Positions 53,997 to 62,802 of a stretch of DNA of 64,000 nucleotides are shown here, in pieces. The stretch covers positions 905,168 through 969,167 of the forward strand of contig JAHBYI010000001.1 in NCBI GenBank assembly GCA_019636035.1, in the 5' to 3' direction. The notes beneath the pieces are model-generated. The model ran no database searches, was not told the origin of the DNA, and saw only the letters and a list, made by a program, of their open reading frames with translations. Source of the DNA: Candidatus Paracaedibacteraceae bacterium. GTDB taxonomy: Bacteria; Pseudomonadota; Alphaproteobacteria; Paracaedibacterales; Paracaedibacteraceae. The position numbers and the translations under genes were made by a program. The number at the start of each line of letters is the position of its first letter. The stretch's first letter is position 1.

Positions 53997-54839
53997 ATGC
54001 AATACAGATATAAACAGGATGATCGTGATTTGTTCGATCAGTTTTTTAGGGATGGTTATTTGATTCTTCCCGATTTTGTGACTTCGGATGATTGTGATTG
54101 TTTGATGATGCGAATGGATGAGTTAGTCGATGCATTTGTCCGGACAGATCAGGTAACGTCTGTTTTTTCAACATTGACCCATGATCACATGAAAGATAAA
54201 TACTTTTTGGAATCTGCGGACAATATCTATTATTTCTTTGAAAAAGATGCTTTTGGCGAGGGTGGCTTACTTTACCCCATTCAAGACTCTTTGAATAAAG
54301 TCAGTCACGCACTTCACGATAAAGACCTTGTCTTCAATGATTTTTGCTATCAACCGCGAATAAAGGTACTCATGCAGGATCTTGGTTATTCTGATCCGGT
54401 CATTCGCCAATCTATGTATATTTTTAAGCAAGCCCGTATTGGTGGGGAAGTTGCCATGCACCAGGATTCTACATTTTTACATACCAATGGAAAACCTGTG
54501 ATTGGTGTGTGGGTTGCCTTGGAGGATGCAACGCTCGATAATGGGTGTTTGTGGGTGATTCCGGGGGGGCATACGGAACCGCTTCGGCAGAAATTTGTTC
54601 GCCATAGGGATGATACGTTATCTTTTGCGACACTTGATATAACACCGTATAATCAGGATGGTGCTATACCACTTGAGGTTAAAAAAGGAACGGCTGTTGT
54701 GCTGCATGGATTGTTGCCCCACTCAAGCAAGCAAAATACATCAGGGCAATCTCGCCATGCCTTTACGATGCACCTTACAGATCGACAGGATGGTTTTCCT
54801 GTTGGCAATTGGATGAGAGGGTATGATGACAATGCTTAA
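53997..54839 (+). CDS. Phytanoyl-CoA dioxygenase family protein (PHYHD1-like)
   Basis: 280 residues, a 2-oxoglutarate/Fe(II) oxygenase. The iron ligands are His155 and Asp157 in EVAMHQDSTFL and the distal His in VLHGLLPHSS; the 2-oxoglutarate Arg is in SRHAFTMHL. Blocks such as MYIFKQARIGGEV, WVALEDATLDNGCLW and IPGGHT are very close to the pattern of animal PHYHD1. Substrate unknown. It overlaps dapF by a few bases and may be co-transcribed with it. Confidence 0.85.
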   Translation: MQYRYKQDDRDLFDQFFRDGYLILPDFVTSDDCDCLMMRMDELVDAFVRTDQVTSVFSTLTHDHMKDKYFLESADNIYYFFEKDAFGEGGLLYPIQDSLNKVSHALHDKDLVFNDFCYQPRIKVLMQDLGYSDPVIRQSMYIFKQARIGGEVAMHQDSTFLHTNGKPVIGVWVALEDATLDNGCLWVIPGGHTEPLRQKFVRHRDDTLSFATLDITPYNQDGAIPLEVKKGTAVVLHGLLPHSSKQNTSGQSRHAFTMHLTDRQDGFPVGNWMRGYDDNA

Positions 54840-55557
54840 ATTTACAAAAGCTCAGGCTTTAGGCAATGACTTTGTCATCATTGAGGGGCAACCCGTGACC
54901 TCAACCTTGATTCAGCGCATAGCTCATCGCCGGCTCGGTGTGGGGTGTGATCAGGTCATTTTCTACCAAAAGCAATCAGAGGCGATTGTTAATGTTCAAT
55001 TCTACAATGCCGATGGCACCGAGGCAGGGGCTTGCGGTAATGGCAGTCGGGCTCTGGCTTTACTGTTATGTCAAGGTGAGCATATTGTTTTGCAGACACG
55101 CGATCGTGAATTGTCGTGTACTGTAAAAGACGGTATGGTGACTGTTGATATGGGGGCGTGTCGTATTGATAGGTCTCATCAACATGGTTATTTGGATTCA
55201 TCCTTTTGGATTTTGGCTGATATAGGGAATCCTCATCGGGTTGCCTTTGTGGATCAACTTGACTGCTATGATTTGCAAGCTGTTGCTGAGCCTTATCCTT
55301 ATGAAAATGTTTCCTTGGCTCAGATGACGGAACAGGGGATTAAGCTTGTGACATGGGAACGAGGTGCAGGATATACGGGGGCGTGTGGTACCGCAGCTTG
55401 TGCTGTGGCTGCTGCGGCTATCCATTTTGGCCAAACGAGCCCTGTTCTGTTGCAGCAACAAGGGGGAGATTTAACGATCTCTCTTGAGAATGACCGTATT
55501 TTAATGCAGGGAACTGCTGAGGTTGTTTTCTCAGGAGAGTTCCTCTTCTCGGTCTAG
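54832..55557 (+). CDS. dapF: Diaminopimelate epimerase
   Basis: 241 residues. MLKFTKAQALGNDFVIIEG, the first catalytic Cys in NADGTEAGACGNGSRA and the second in GAGYTGACGTAACAV. It converts LL- to meso-diaminopimelate for lysine and peptidoglycan, agreeing with the meso-DAP type MurE nearby. The ATG at 54832 aligns with the family; ATGs at 54823 and 54826 are alternatives near GAGAGGG. The GxGET/GxGLT motif is GAGYT. The 3' end overlaps the convergent HTH gene by 27 bases. Confidence 0.92.
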   Translation: MLKFTKAQALGNDFVIIEGQPVTSTLIQRIAHRRLGVGCDQVIFYQKQSEAIVNVQFYNADGTEAGACGNGSRALALLLCQGEHIVLQTRDRELSCTVKDGMVTVDMGACRIDRSHQHGYLDSSFWILADIGNPHRVAFVDQLDCYDLQAVAEPYPYENVSLAQMTEQGIKLVTWERGAGYTGACGTAACAVAAAAIHFGQTSPVLLQQQGGDLTISLENDRILMQGTAEVVFSGEFLFSV

Positions 55558-55761
55558 TTCTTGCGAGAATTCTAAGATATCACCCGGCTGGCAGTTTAAG
55601 AATTGGCATATTTTATCCAATGTTGAAAAACGGATAGCTTTTGCCTTGCCTGTTTTCAGGACAGACAGGTTTTGTATTGTGATTCCAACAAAGTCGGCTA
55701 AATCTTGCAGTTTTGTTTTCCTTTTAGCAAGCATGATATCAAGGTTGACGATAATGGCCAT
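55531..55761 (-). CDS. XRE-family HTH regulator (YozG-like)
   Basis: 76 residues, essentially one helix-turn-helix: MLAKRKTKLQDLADFVGITI followed by QNLSVLKTGKAKAIRFSTLD and CQFLNCQPGDILEF. This small Cro/CI class is typically encoded with a DUF2975 membrane protein, as here. Probably represses its own operon; a perfect palindrome upstream of the operon (56418) is a candidate site. Confidence 0.9.
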   Translation of the reverse strand: MAIIVNLDIMLAKRKTKLQDLADFVGITIQNLSVLKTGKAKAIRFSTLDKICQFLNCQPGDILEFSQELDREEELS

Positions 55762-55774
55762 CGTGTTTTCCTTC

Positions 55775-56350
55775 CTAAATGGTTAATTTCTGATCATCAT
55801 TGATTTTGCTTGCTTCCTGCATTATCCATGAGATGATGATCACAATCGTTCCATAAAAAATCTGCTCCAGATTTGGCGTCCCAAAACTAAGGCTGAGATA
55901 GCGATGGCCTGACTGGTTATTCAATGTTGTGGCTAAGATCATGAGAGATTCACTTAAAGGGTGCGCTAGGAAAGCATCAATTAAGAATAACCACCCAAGT
56001 TTTTTGTATAAAGCTGCATTATGCTGACTGAATATTTCACTTTTGCTATAGGTTCTAAAAATTTTTCTTAATAAAATAAGGCTGATCATAAAAAGGATGA
56101 GTCCGATGGCGTCAGCTAAAAATCCAATGAGAAGGGATGTTGGTGACCAGTTAACGGACTGAAGCAAAACATACCCTTCCGGTGTGTTTATGCCTCTTGC
56201 AAAAGATAAAATGCAATTCACACTATCTAAACCTCGCATGTTATTCTGGGAATATAAAAACCATTGGATTAAGAGAAAAACAGGGACGATAACCAGCATA
56301 AAATTAAGAATAAGTATTAAATATCGGCTGGCGGTTTGTATTTTATTCAT
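55775..56350 (-). CDS. DUF2975 membrane protein
   Basis: 191 residues with four transmembrane segments: about 10-30, 70-95, 115-135 and 160-180. LLRKIFRTYSKSEIFSQHNA is the typical DUF2975 segment between helices two and three. Function unknown; members form operons with a small XRE regulator, which follows 13 bases later. Confidence 0.85.
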   Translation of the reverse strand: MNKIQTASRYLILILNFMLVIVPVFLLIQWFLYSQNNMRGLDSVNCILSFARGINTPEGYVLLQSVNWSPTSLLIGFLADAIGLILFMISLILLRKIFRTYSKSEIFSQHNAALYKKLGWLFLIDAFLAHPLSESLMILATTLNNQSGHRYLSLSFGTPNLEQIFYGTIVIIISWIMQEASKINDDQKLTI

Positions 56351-56417
56351 AGGTAGCCTCTGAATGGAATTGTTGATGCCTTTACCATAATGTCTGTTTT
56401 GAGTGTCGTCAATTATT

Positions 56418-56436
56418 TTTATCGTATAACGATAAA
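56418..56436. promoter_or_regulatory. Perfect 8-3-8 palindrome, candidate operator
   Basis: TTTATCGT-ATA-ACGATAAA, 68 bases upstream of the DUF2975 start. A related half-site ATGATAAATACG follows. Likely binding site of the XRE regulator of that operon. Confidence 0.45.
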
Positions 56437-56472
56437 TTTTTAATGATAAATACGTGTTTTAGTTATTTTTGA

Positions 56473-56648
56473 AATCGTTTTTCATGAAATCATTGTTAAA
56501 AAAATCAAAATTCATGGATTGTAATCGTTTTTCATGAAAACACCGTTAAAATAATCAAAATTCATGGGAGTAGGCAATTTTAAATCGTTTTTCATGAATA
56601 CCCTCTAAAAACAATCAAAATTCATGAATTGTAATTATTTTTTCATGG
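56473..56648. repeat. Seven direct repeats at exact 10-bp multiples
   Basis: AATCGTTTTTCATG occurs at 56473, 56523 and 56583, a related AATTATTTTTTCATG at 56633, and the variant AATCAAAATTCATG at 56503, 56553 and 56613. Start-to-start distances are 30, 20, 30, 30, 30 and 20. TTCATGAA at several units is itself palindromic. All sites therefore face one side of the helix. It fills the divergent gap between the DUF2975 operon and murE; no gene is present in it. Confidence 0.85.
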
Positions 56649-56728
56649 AGCTGTGCATTGCGGAGACTCGACATCTTAAGAGACATTGCGTATATTAAAG
56701 TAAGTTCAACAATCCCTTGAGTTCGTTC

Positions 56729-58222
56729 ATGATAATTAAAGATATCCTGCCGCAATTCAAAACATCTCCTCTTGGTGATGTTTCTTTTAATCAGATTCAG
56801 AGTGATTCACGTTTGATCCAATCGGGGGATTTGTTTATTGCCATTAATTGCGATCACGTCATTGACAATGTTCGTGTGGCTTTGGATCGGGGGGCTTCGG
56901 TTATCCTCGCTGATTTCTCGATTGCTGATGAACTGGGGCGACAATTTCCGGATGCACAGATTCTTGGCGTTGACAATACACGTGAGGCTTTGTCTTTGTC
57001 GGCTGTGGCACTGTATCCTCGGCAACCGGAACATATTTACGCGGTAACGGGGACAAATGGCAAAAGTTCCATCGTCAATTTTATCCGCCAGATTCTGGGA
57101 GAATTAGGGCAAACGGCTGTGAGTATCGGAACAGTCGGGCTGGAATTCTCACCCAAAATGGCTGTATTGCCTAGAATCGACATGCCGAAACTGACAACGC
57201 CGGATGCCATGTCAATGCACAGGTTGCTCTCTCAATTAACGGATGTGGGTGTGACGGATGTTGCTTTCGAAGCATCAAGTCATGGCTTGGATCAATATCG
57301 ATTGCATCAAGTTAAGGTCACCAGTGCTGGTTTTACAAACCTGACCCAAGATCACTTGGATTACCACGGGAGTATGGAGGCTTATTTTAATGCTAAAGTT
57401 AAGCTGTTTACCGATGTTCTGACTCCTAATGGATCAGCCACAATTAATGTCGGATGCCCGTATGGGAAATCATTGGCTTTGATGTTGGCGCATCGACCTA
57501 TTCGTGTTATCACGTATGCGGTTGGTGCTGAGGCTGATCTGGTTGCGGATCGTATTCAACTGGAATCAGGTGTCCTGAAGTTTGATTTAACCTATCAACA
57601 GCACAATTATGGAACTCAAACGGTTCAGATTGCAGGCATTTTCCAAATAGAAAATATTTTGTGTGCCATTGGTATGATTATGGGGCAGGGGGTTGCTTTG
57701 CCTGAGATCTTGAAGGTTTTGCCTCAAATCAAGAGTGCGCGCGGACGTATGGAGTATGTTGGGGCAAGTGTATCGGGCGGGGTAGTTTATGTGGATTATG
57801 CTCATACGCCGGATGCGTTGATGCGCGCGTTGCAAGCGTTGAGGCTTCATGCACAGAATGCTCGTGTCCACGTCGTCTTTGGTTGCGGCGGAAACCGTGA
57901 TAGCTTGAAACGCCCCTTGATGGGGAAAATTGCTGATGATCTGGCTGATGTTATTGTGATAACAGATGATAACCCGCGCCATGAAGATCCATCCTTTATT
58001 CGAGCACAAATTATGGCGCAATGCCCGCGGGCAATCGAAATCGGTGATCGCCGTGAAGCCATTGCAACGGCTATTGCTGGGTTAAGTCAAGGGGATGTGC
58101 TGTTGATTGCGGGCAAGGGGCATGAAACAGGGCAATTGATCAAAGACACAACTGTGCCTTTTGATGATCGAGATGTGGCCAGGGAATGCTTTTCTGGTTT
58201 TGCCGTAAAGGCCGCCTTTTAA
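56729..58222 (+). CDS. murE: UDP-MurNAc-tripeptide synthetase MurE
   Basis: 497 residues. ATP site VTGTNGKSSIV (about residues 106-116), central domain motifs EASSHGLDQ and LTQDHLDYHG, and the C-terminal amino-acid selector DDNPRHEDP; DNPR indicates meso-diaminopimelate. It adds meso-DAP to UDP-MurNAc-L-Ala-D-Glu. The ATG at 56729 is chosen over an in-frame TTG four codons earlier; neither has a good ribosome site. murF/mraY do not follow, so it is separated from a typical mur cluster. Confidence 0.95.
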   Translation: MIIKDILPQFKTSPLGDVSFNQIQSDSRLIQSGDLFIAINCDHVIDNVRVALDRGASVILADFSIADELGRQFPDAQILGVDNTREALSLSAVALYPRQPEHIYAVTGTNGKSSIVNFIRQILGELGQTAVSIGTVGLEFSPKMAVLPRIDMPKLTTPDAMSMHRLLSQLTDVGVTDVAFEASSHGLDQYRLHQVKVTSAGFTNLTQDHLDYHGSMEAYFNAKVKLFTDVLTPNGSATINVGCPYGKSLALMLAHRPIRVITYAVGAEADLVADRIQLESGVLKFDLTYQQHNYGTQTVQIAGIFQIENILCAIGMIMGQGVALPEILKVLPQIKSARGRMEYVGASVSGGVVYVDYAHTPDALMRALQALRLHAQNARVHVVFGCGGNRDSLKRPLMGKIADDLADVIVITDDNPRHEDPSFIRAQIMAQCPRAIEIGDRREAIATAIAGLSQGDVLLIAGKGHETGQLIKDTTVPFDDRDVARECFSGFAVKAAF

Positions 58223-58280
58223 ACCTCAATTATTGCAAAAAAACTCAATACGGCTTAAATTAGATGTAAGATAACGTGAG

Positions 58281-58350
58281 TTGTAAGGCAACTGGCGGAT
58301 TCTTTACCTCTCCCACGTAGGGGAGAGGTGTTAGATCCCGCCACTTACAA
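58281..58350. repeat. 70-bp palindromic element between murE and map
   Basis: Outer arms TTGTAAG...TGGCGG and CCGCCACTTACAA pair with a five-base bulge; the inner arm ACCTCTCCC pairs with GGGGAGAGGT. It can form a long cruciform or hairpin. It may act as terminator or be a mobile palindrome. Confidence 0.55.
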
Positions 58351-58424
58351 AGCATTTAGGTAGCAATTTTTTGTATTCTTATATCGAATTCGTATTAAGA
58401 TAGAAAACAAAGGGATAATTAACA

Positions 58425-59246
58425 ATGATTCATTCTCAACATCACCATCACGATGGGTGCTGTGACCACAATCACGACGAAGAAACGTATGATGATCATA
58501 CCATTCTTTTGCATGGTCATGAAGGGTTTGAGGGGATGCGCGCCGCGGGTAAACTGGCATCGCAAACTTTGGATTACATCGGGCAGTTTGTCAAAATTGG
58601 TGTCACAACCGAGGAGTTAGATAAGCTTTCTCATGATTTTATTCTTCAGCATGATGCAATTCCGGCACCTCTTGGATATCGTGGGTTTCCTAAATCGATT
58701 TGCACATCCTTAAATCATGTGGTTTGCCACGGTATTCCGGGATCTCGTAAACTCATGGATGGCGATATCTTAAATATTGATGTTACTGTGATTTTGAACG
58801 GTTGGTATGGAGATACAAGTCGTATGTACACAGCGGGAAAACCGGGTGTGAAGGCGCGTAAACTCATTGATGTGACCTATGAGGCAATGATGCGTGGGAT
58901 TGAAGTGGTTAAACCGGGTGCAACTCTTGGAGATATAGGCCATGCTATCCAGACATTTGCTGAAAAACAAGGTTATTCCATTGTTCGTGATTTTTGTGGT
59001 CATGGTATTGGGCGTATTTTCCATGGTGCTCCCAATGTGATGCATTATGGCAAACCCGGAAAAGGGCTAGAGTTACAAGAAGGCATGTTCTTTACCATTG
59101 AACCGATGATCAATGCCGGTGATTGGCGGGTCAAAATGTTGGATGATGGTTGGACGGCAGTCACGCGCGATAAATCGTTGTCGGCTCAATTTGAACATTC
59201 CATCGGAGTCACAAAAGATGGTTTTGAAATCTTCACCGTCTCCTAA
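58425..59246 (+). CDS. map: Methionine aminopeptidase type I with His-rich N-terminus
   Basis: 273 residues. Core motifs: SLNHVVCHGIPG, ILNIDVTVILNGWYGDTSRM, FCGHGIGRIFHG and EGMFFTIEPMINAG, with the two-metal ligands Asp, Asp, His, Glu, Glu in place. Removes the initiator Met. The first 25 residues are an extension with ten His and two adjacent Cys (QHHHHDGCCDHNHDE), absent from standard enzymes. AGGGATAATTAAC precedes ATG. It overlaps radC. Confidence 0.95.
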   Translation: MIHSQHHHHDGCCDHNHDEETYDDHTILLHGHEGFEGMRAAGKLASQTLDYIGQFVKIGVTTEELDKLSHDFILQHDAIPAPLGYRGFPKSICTSLNHVVCHGIPGSRKLMDGDILNIDVTVILNGWYGDTSRMYTAGKPGVKARKLIDVTYEAMMRGIEVVKPGATLGDIGHAIQTFAEKQGYSIVRDFCGHGIGRIFHGAPNVMHYGKPGKGLELQEGMFFTIEPMINAGDWRVKMLDDGWTAVTRDKSLSAQFEHSIGVTKDGFEIFTVS

Positions 59247-59925
59247 TGTGGATCAGCCTCATTACCAAGGCCATCGGCAACGCTTAAAGGATAAATTTAG
59301 AGTTGCCGGGGCTGATTCCTTTGCTGATTATGAATTGTTAGAACTTGTTCTGTTTGAGGCTGTGCCACGGACGGATACTAAGCCTCTTGCAAAATACCTG
59401 ATTGAGAGATTTGGCAGTATTCAAGGAGTTTTCGCAGCTTCACCAGCGTTACTTAAAGAAATTAAAGGCGTTGGGGATAATGTTATTCATACTCTAAAGT
59501 TGCACCATGCAACCCAAGGGCGATGTTTACGCGAAGAAATCAAACGGGTTAATGTATTGCAAAGTTGGCAACAGGTCATTGATTACTGCACGGCAACGAT
59601 GGCCTTTGATGATGTGGAGCAGCTCCGTATCCTCTATTTGGATCAACGTAATCAAGTTCTTGATGATGTTGTGCAGCAGACAGGAACTGTTAACCATACT
59701 CCTATTTATCCACGAGAAGTAATGAAGCGAGCCCTTGAGGTTGGGGCAACTGCATTAATTTTGGTGCATAACCATCCGTCGGGTGACCCAACGCCGTCGC
59801 GAGCAGATATTGATTTGACAATTAAGATCCAACGTATTGCTGACGATTTAGGGATTGTGCTGCACGACCATGTTATTATCGGAAAAGGGCGTCATTCATC
59901 GATGAAATCTTTGGGGGTTATATAG
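59218..59925 (+). CDS. radC: RadC family JAB/MPN domain protein
   Basis: 235 residues if started at ATG 59218 (inside map) or 225 from GTG 59248. Helix-hairpin-helix region (LLKEIKGVGDNVIHTLKL) and a JAMM metalloprotease-like motif HNHPSGDPTPSRAD. Named for DNA repair but the assigned phenotype of E. coli radC is disputed. All JAMM ligands are present. Confidence 0.92.
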   Translation: MVLKSSPSPNVDQPHYQGHRQRLKDKFRVAGADSFADYELLELVLFEAVPRTDTKPLAKYLIERFGSIQGVFAASPALLKEIKGVGDNVIHTLKLHHATQGRCLREEIKRVNVLQSWQQVIDYCTATMAFDDVEQLRILYLDQRNQVLDDVVQQTGTVNHTPIYPREVMKRALEVGATALILVHNHPSGDPTPSRADIDLTIKIQRIADDLGIVLHDHVIIGKGRHSSMKSLGVI

Positions 59926-59938
59926 CTACACCATAAAA

Positions 59939-59975
59939 CCTTACAAAACCAAAGTTAAAGTTTGGATTTGTAAGG
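59939..59975 (-). terminator. Terminator of the cyd operon
   Basis: 15-bp stem with one mismatch (CCTTACAAA... / ...TTTGTAAGG) around a seven-base loop. On the minus strand it is followed by TTTT. Confidence 0.7.
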
Positions 59976-60016
59976 AAAGTGTTAATGCTATGGAAAACCT
60001 TGCAGTTGCGAGGCGG

Positions 60017-60115
60017 TTATTTTACCTTAGTCGCATCTATTTCCAGCCACATGGCATTGATAATAGCAAATGTGCAGGCGAGCCCTAAACCCAGAACCCA
60101 AGAAAAGTACCACAT
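60017..60115 (-). CDS. cydX: Cytochrome bd subunit CydX
   Basis: 32-residue protein starting MWYFSWVLGLGLACTFAI and continuing INAMWLEI, the CydX/YbgT pattern of a single transmembrane helix with conserved Trp and Glu. Strong AGGAGG before the ATG and nine bases from cydB. CydX stabilises the CydAB oxidase hemes. Confidence 0.93.
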   Translation of the reverse strand: MWYFSWVLGLGLACTFAIINAMWLEIDATKVK

Positions 60116-60124
60116 GAATTCCTC

Positions 60125-61270
60125 CTAATAACTATTGATTTCATCATTGAGCGTTTTTGACGTCACTTTGCCCGCCATGACGCGGTAAGCCCATGTTGTA
60201 TAACCCAAAATGAGGGGTAAGAAAATGGCTGTTGCGCACAGCATAATGAACAAAGTTGTATGGCTTGATGACGCATCCCAGACGGTTAAACTCGATCTTG
60301 GGTCATAGGCTGACGGTATAATAAACGGGAACAGGCTTAATCCTGCGGTTGAGATAATGCCCAGTATTGCTAAGGCATTCATAACAAATGCAGTCTTTAA
60401 AGATCCCTTCATTTTTAAATGCCATGCTAAGAACGTGCCGACAAGGCCAATGGCTGGTGCCGAGACCATCCAAGGATACATGTCATAGTTTTTCATGAGT
60501 AACCCCAGATCCGTTGTCACCGATTTTGCCATGGGATTGGCTGCGGCATTGGCAACAAATTCAGAGGTGATCCGATACCCTTCTAAGAGAGATGAGGCGT
60601 ACAACCCTGCAATGGAAAACAGGGCTAGTGTGAGTAAGGTTGTCCAATTTACAACACTTTGTGCACGTGCTGAAATTTCTTTTTCCGTTTTTATGGCCAA
60701 GTAAAGGGCACCGTGCTGTGTTAGCATTGATGCGCTAACGCCACCACACATGAGGGTAAACGGGGTGAAGAGTTCCCAGAAACTCCCTGTATAATGGGGC
60801 ATCATGTGATCGTCAATATAAAAAGGAACACCTTGGAGGACGTTTCCAACGGCGACACCAAAGACGAGCGAGGGCACAAACCCACTGACAAATAAGCCCC
60901 AGTCCCAAATACTGCGCCATGTTGTATTGTCAAGTTTACTGCGGAATTTGAATCCAACAGGTCGAATAATTAAAGCAAAGAGCACCAAGAACATCGCGAT
61001 ATAAAAACCCGAAAAGGCAACAGCATAAACCATGGGCCAAGCTGCAAAGATTGCCCCTGCACCAATGACAAGCCAGACTTGATTTCCCTCCCAAACGGGG
61101 CCTACGGTATTGATAATAATGCGGCGTTCTTCGTCTTTTTTTCCGATAAAAGGAATGAGCGTGGCAACGCCAAGATCAAATCCGTCCATAATGGCAAAGC
61201 CGATCAAAAGGATCCCCAGCAAGAGCCACCACAGAATCTTAAGTGTATCATAATCGAATGGAATTGGCAT
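60125..61270 (-). CDS. cydB: Cytochrome bd ubiquinol oxidase subunit II
   Basis: 381 residues, about nine transmembrane helices. LLGILLIGFAIMDGFDLGVA, NTVGPVWEGNQVWLVIGAGA and GFIPSLVFGVAVGN-like segment (GFVPSLVFGVAVGNVLQG) identify CydB. With CydA forms the high-affinity quinol oxidase reducing O2 to water. Six bases after cydA. Confidence 0.96.
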   Translation of the reverse strand: MPIPFDYDTLKILWWLLLGILLIGFAIMDGFDLGVATLIPFIGKKDEERRIIINTVGPVWEGNQVWLVIGAGAIFAAWPMVYAVAFSGFYIAMFLVLFALIIRPVGFKFRSKLDNTTWRSIWDWGLFVSGFVPSLVFGVAVGNVLQGVPFYIDDHMMPHYTGSFWELFTPFTLMCGGVSASMLTQHGALYLAIKTEKEISARAQSVVNWTTLLTLALFSIAGLYASSLLEGYRITSEFVANAAANPMAKSVTTDLGLLMKNYDMYPWMVSAPAIGLVGTFLAWHLKMKGSLKTAFVMNALAILGIISTAGLSLFPFIIPSAYDPRSSLTVWDASSSHTTLFIMLCATAIFLPLILGYTTWAYRVMAGKVTSKTLNDEINSY

Positions 61271-61276
61271 AATAGG

Positions 61277-62800
61277 TTACCTCTGGTTGATAATTTCAGG
61301 GCCGATCTTGATGTATTTACGCATCAAGTATAGGTCAACGACTAACAAAATGGTGTAAAAGAGCACAAAACCGATGAGTGAGAACAGCACTTGGTTTGAT
61401 GACGTGCTGGAGACGCCCATAAACGTAGGCAGAATTCCTTCGATTGCCCAGGGTTGGCGACCATATTCAGCAACAATCCAACCAAGCTCAATGGCAATCC
61501 ATGGGAATGGAAGGCTGAAGAGGGCGAGGCGTAAAAATCCACGATGATTTTCTACGTCCCGTTTTGTTGAGCGATAAAATGCCCAAGCAAAGAGAAAAAT
61601 GAAATAAAGTCCAAGACCGACCATAATCCTAAAAGACCAGAATAAGACAGGTACGTTGGGGATCGTTGATTTTGCTGCTTGGTCAATATGCTCTTGGGTT
61701 ACGGCGTTCATATCAGTCGTAATTTTTCTCAAGAGTAAGCCATAACCAAGATTCTGTTGATGATCTGCAAACGTTTGTTTTGCCTGCATATCGTTTTTGT
61801 TGGCCTTCAATTTTTGCAAGGCTTTATAAGCCTCAAGGCCACTGACGATCCTTGTTTTAGACTGTTCAACAAGCTGGTTAATCCCGGGGATTTGTTCAGT
61901 CAGTGAGCGCGTTGCAATCAATCCGAGAGCCCAAGGAATTTTGATCTCCGCATGGGTTTTGTGATCGGCCATGCTGGGGAGGCCAAAGATTGTGAATCCT
62001 GCTGGTGCCGGTTCTGTCTCCCACATAGCCTCCATAGCGGCTAATTTCATCTTTTGGTTTGCAGACGTTGTGTAACCACTTTCGTCGCCAAGCACCACAA
62101 CAGACAGAGCAGAGGCTAGACCAAAGCTTGCAGCAACAGCAATTGATCTCTTGGCAAGGTCAACGTGTTTATTGCGCAAAAGATAGAATGCACTAATTGA
62201 TAGGACAAACATGGCGCCCGTAACATAACCTGCGCTGACGGTGTGAACGAACTTGGATTGGGCGACCGGGTTGAAAAAGACATCATAGAATGATGTTAGT
62301 TCCATGCGCATTGTCTCCGGATTGAAGGCGGATCCAACAGGGCTTTGCATCCAGGCATTGGCAACCAAAATCCAGAGGGCAGAAAAGTTAGTGCCTAAGG
62401 CTAATAACCAAGTGCAGACTAAATGTTGAACCTTTGTTAATCGATTCCAAGCGAAAAAGAACAATCCAATAAAGGTTGCCTCAAGGAAGAAGGCCATAAG
62501 CCCTTCGATGGCGAGCAAAGATCCAAAGATATCCCCAACGTAATGGGAATAATAGGCCCAGTTCGTTCCGAATTGAAATTCCATTGTGATGCCGGTGGCA
62601 ACGCCCATAGCAAAGTTAATGCCGAATAAGACGCCCCAGAATTTCGTCATGGTACGCCAAATTTCTTTGCCTGTCATGACGTAAACGCTCTCCATGATGG
62701 CAAGCAAGAATGATAGTCCCAAAGTCAAAGGGACAAATAAAAAGTGGTACAAGGCAGTGACTGCAAATTGTAACCGCGATAGGTCGACAACTGATTCCAT
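61277..62800 (-). CDS. cydA: Cytochrome bd ubiquinol oxidase subunit I
   Basis: 507 residues. His19 (LYHFLFVPLTLG) is the heme ligand; the second His is in SKFVHTVSAGYVTGAMFVL; the quinol-side block is VAEYGRQPWAIEGILPT. The Q-loop (about residues 250-370) is charged and of the long or intermediate type. It follows cydP after two bases. Confidence 0.96.
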   Translation of the reverse strand: MESVVDLSRLQFAVTALYHFLFVPLTLGLSFLLAIMESVYVMTGKEIWRTMTKFWGVLFGINFAMGVATGITMEFQFGTNWAYYSHYVGDIFGSLLAIEGLMAFFLEATFIGLFFFAWNRLTKVQHLVCTWLLALGTNFSALWILVANAWMQSPVGSAFNPETMRMELTSFYDVFFNPVAQSKFVHTVSAGYVTGAMFVLSISAFYLLRNKHVDLAKRSIAVAASFGLASALSVVVLGDESGYTTSANQKMKLAAMEAMWETEPAPAGFTIFGLPSMADHKTHAEIKIPWALGLIATRSLTEQIPGINQLVEQSKTRIVSGLEAYKALQKLKANKNDMQAKQTFADHQQNLGYGLLLRKITTDMNAVTQEHIDQAAKSTIPNVPVLFWSFRIMVGLGLYFIFLFAWAFYRSTKRDVENHRGFLRLALFSLPFPWIAIELGWIVAEYGRQPWAIEGILPTFMGVSSTSSNQVLFSLIGFVLFYTILLVVDLYLMRKYIKIGPEIINQR

Positions 62801-62802
62801 AT

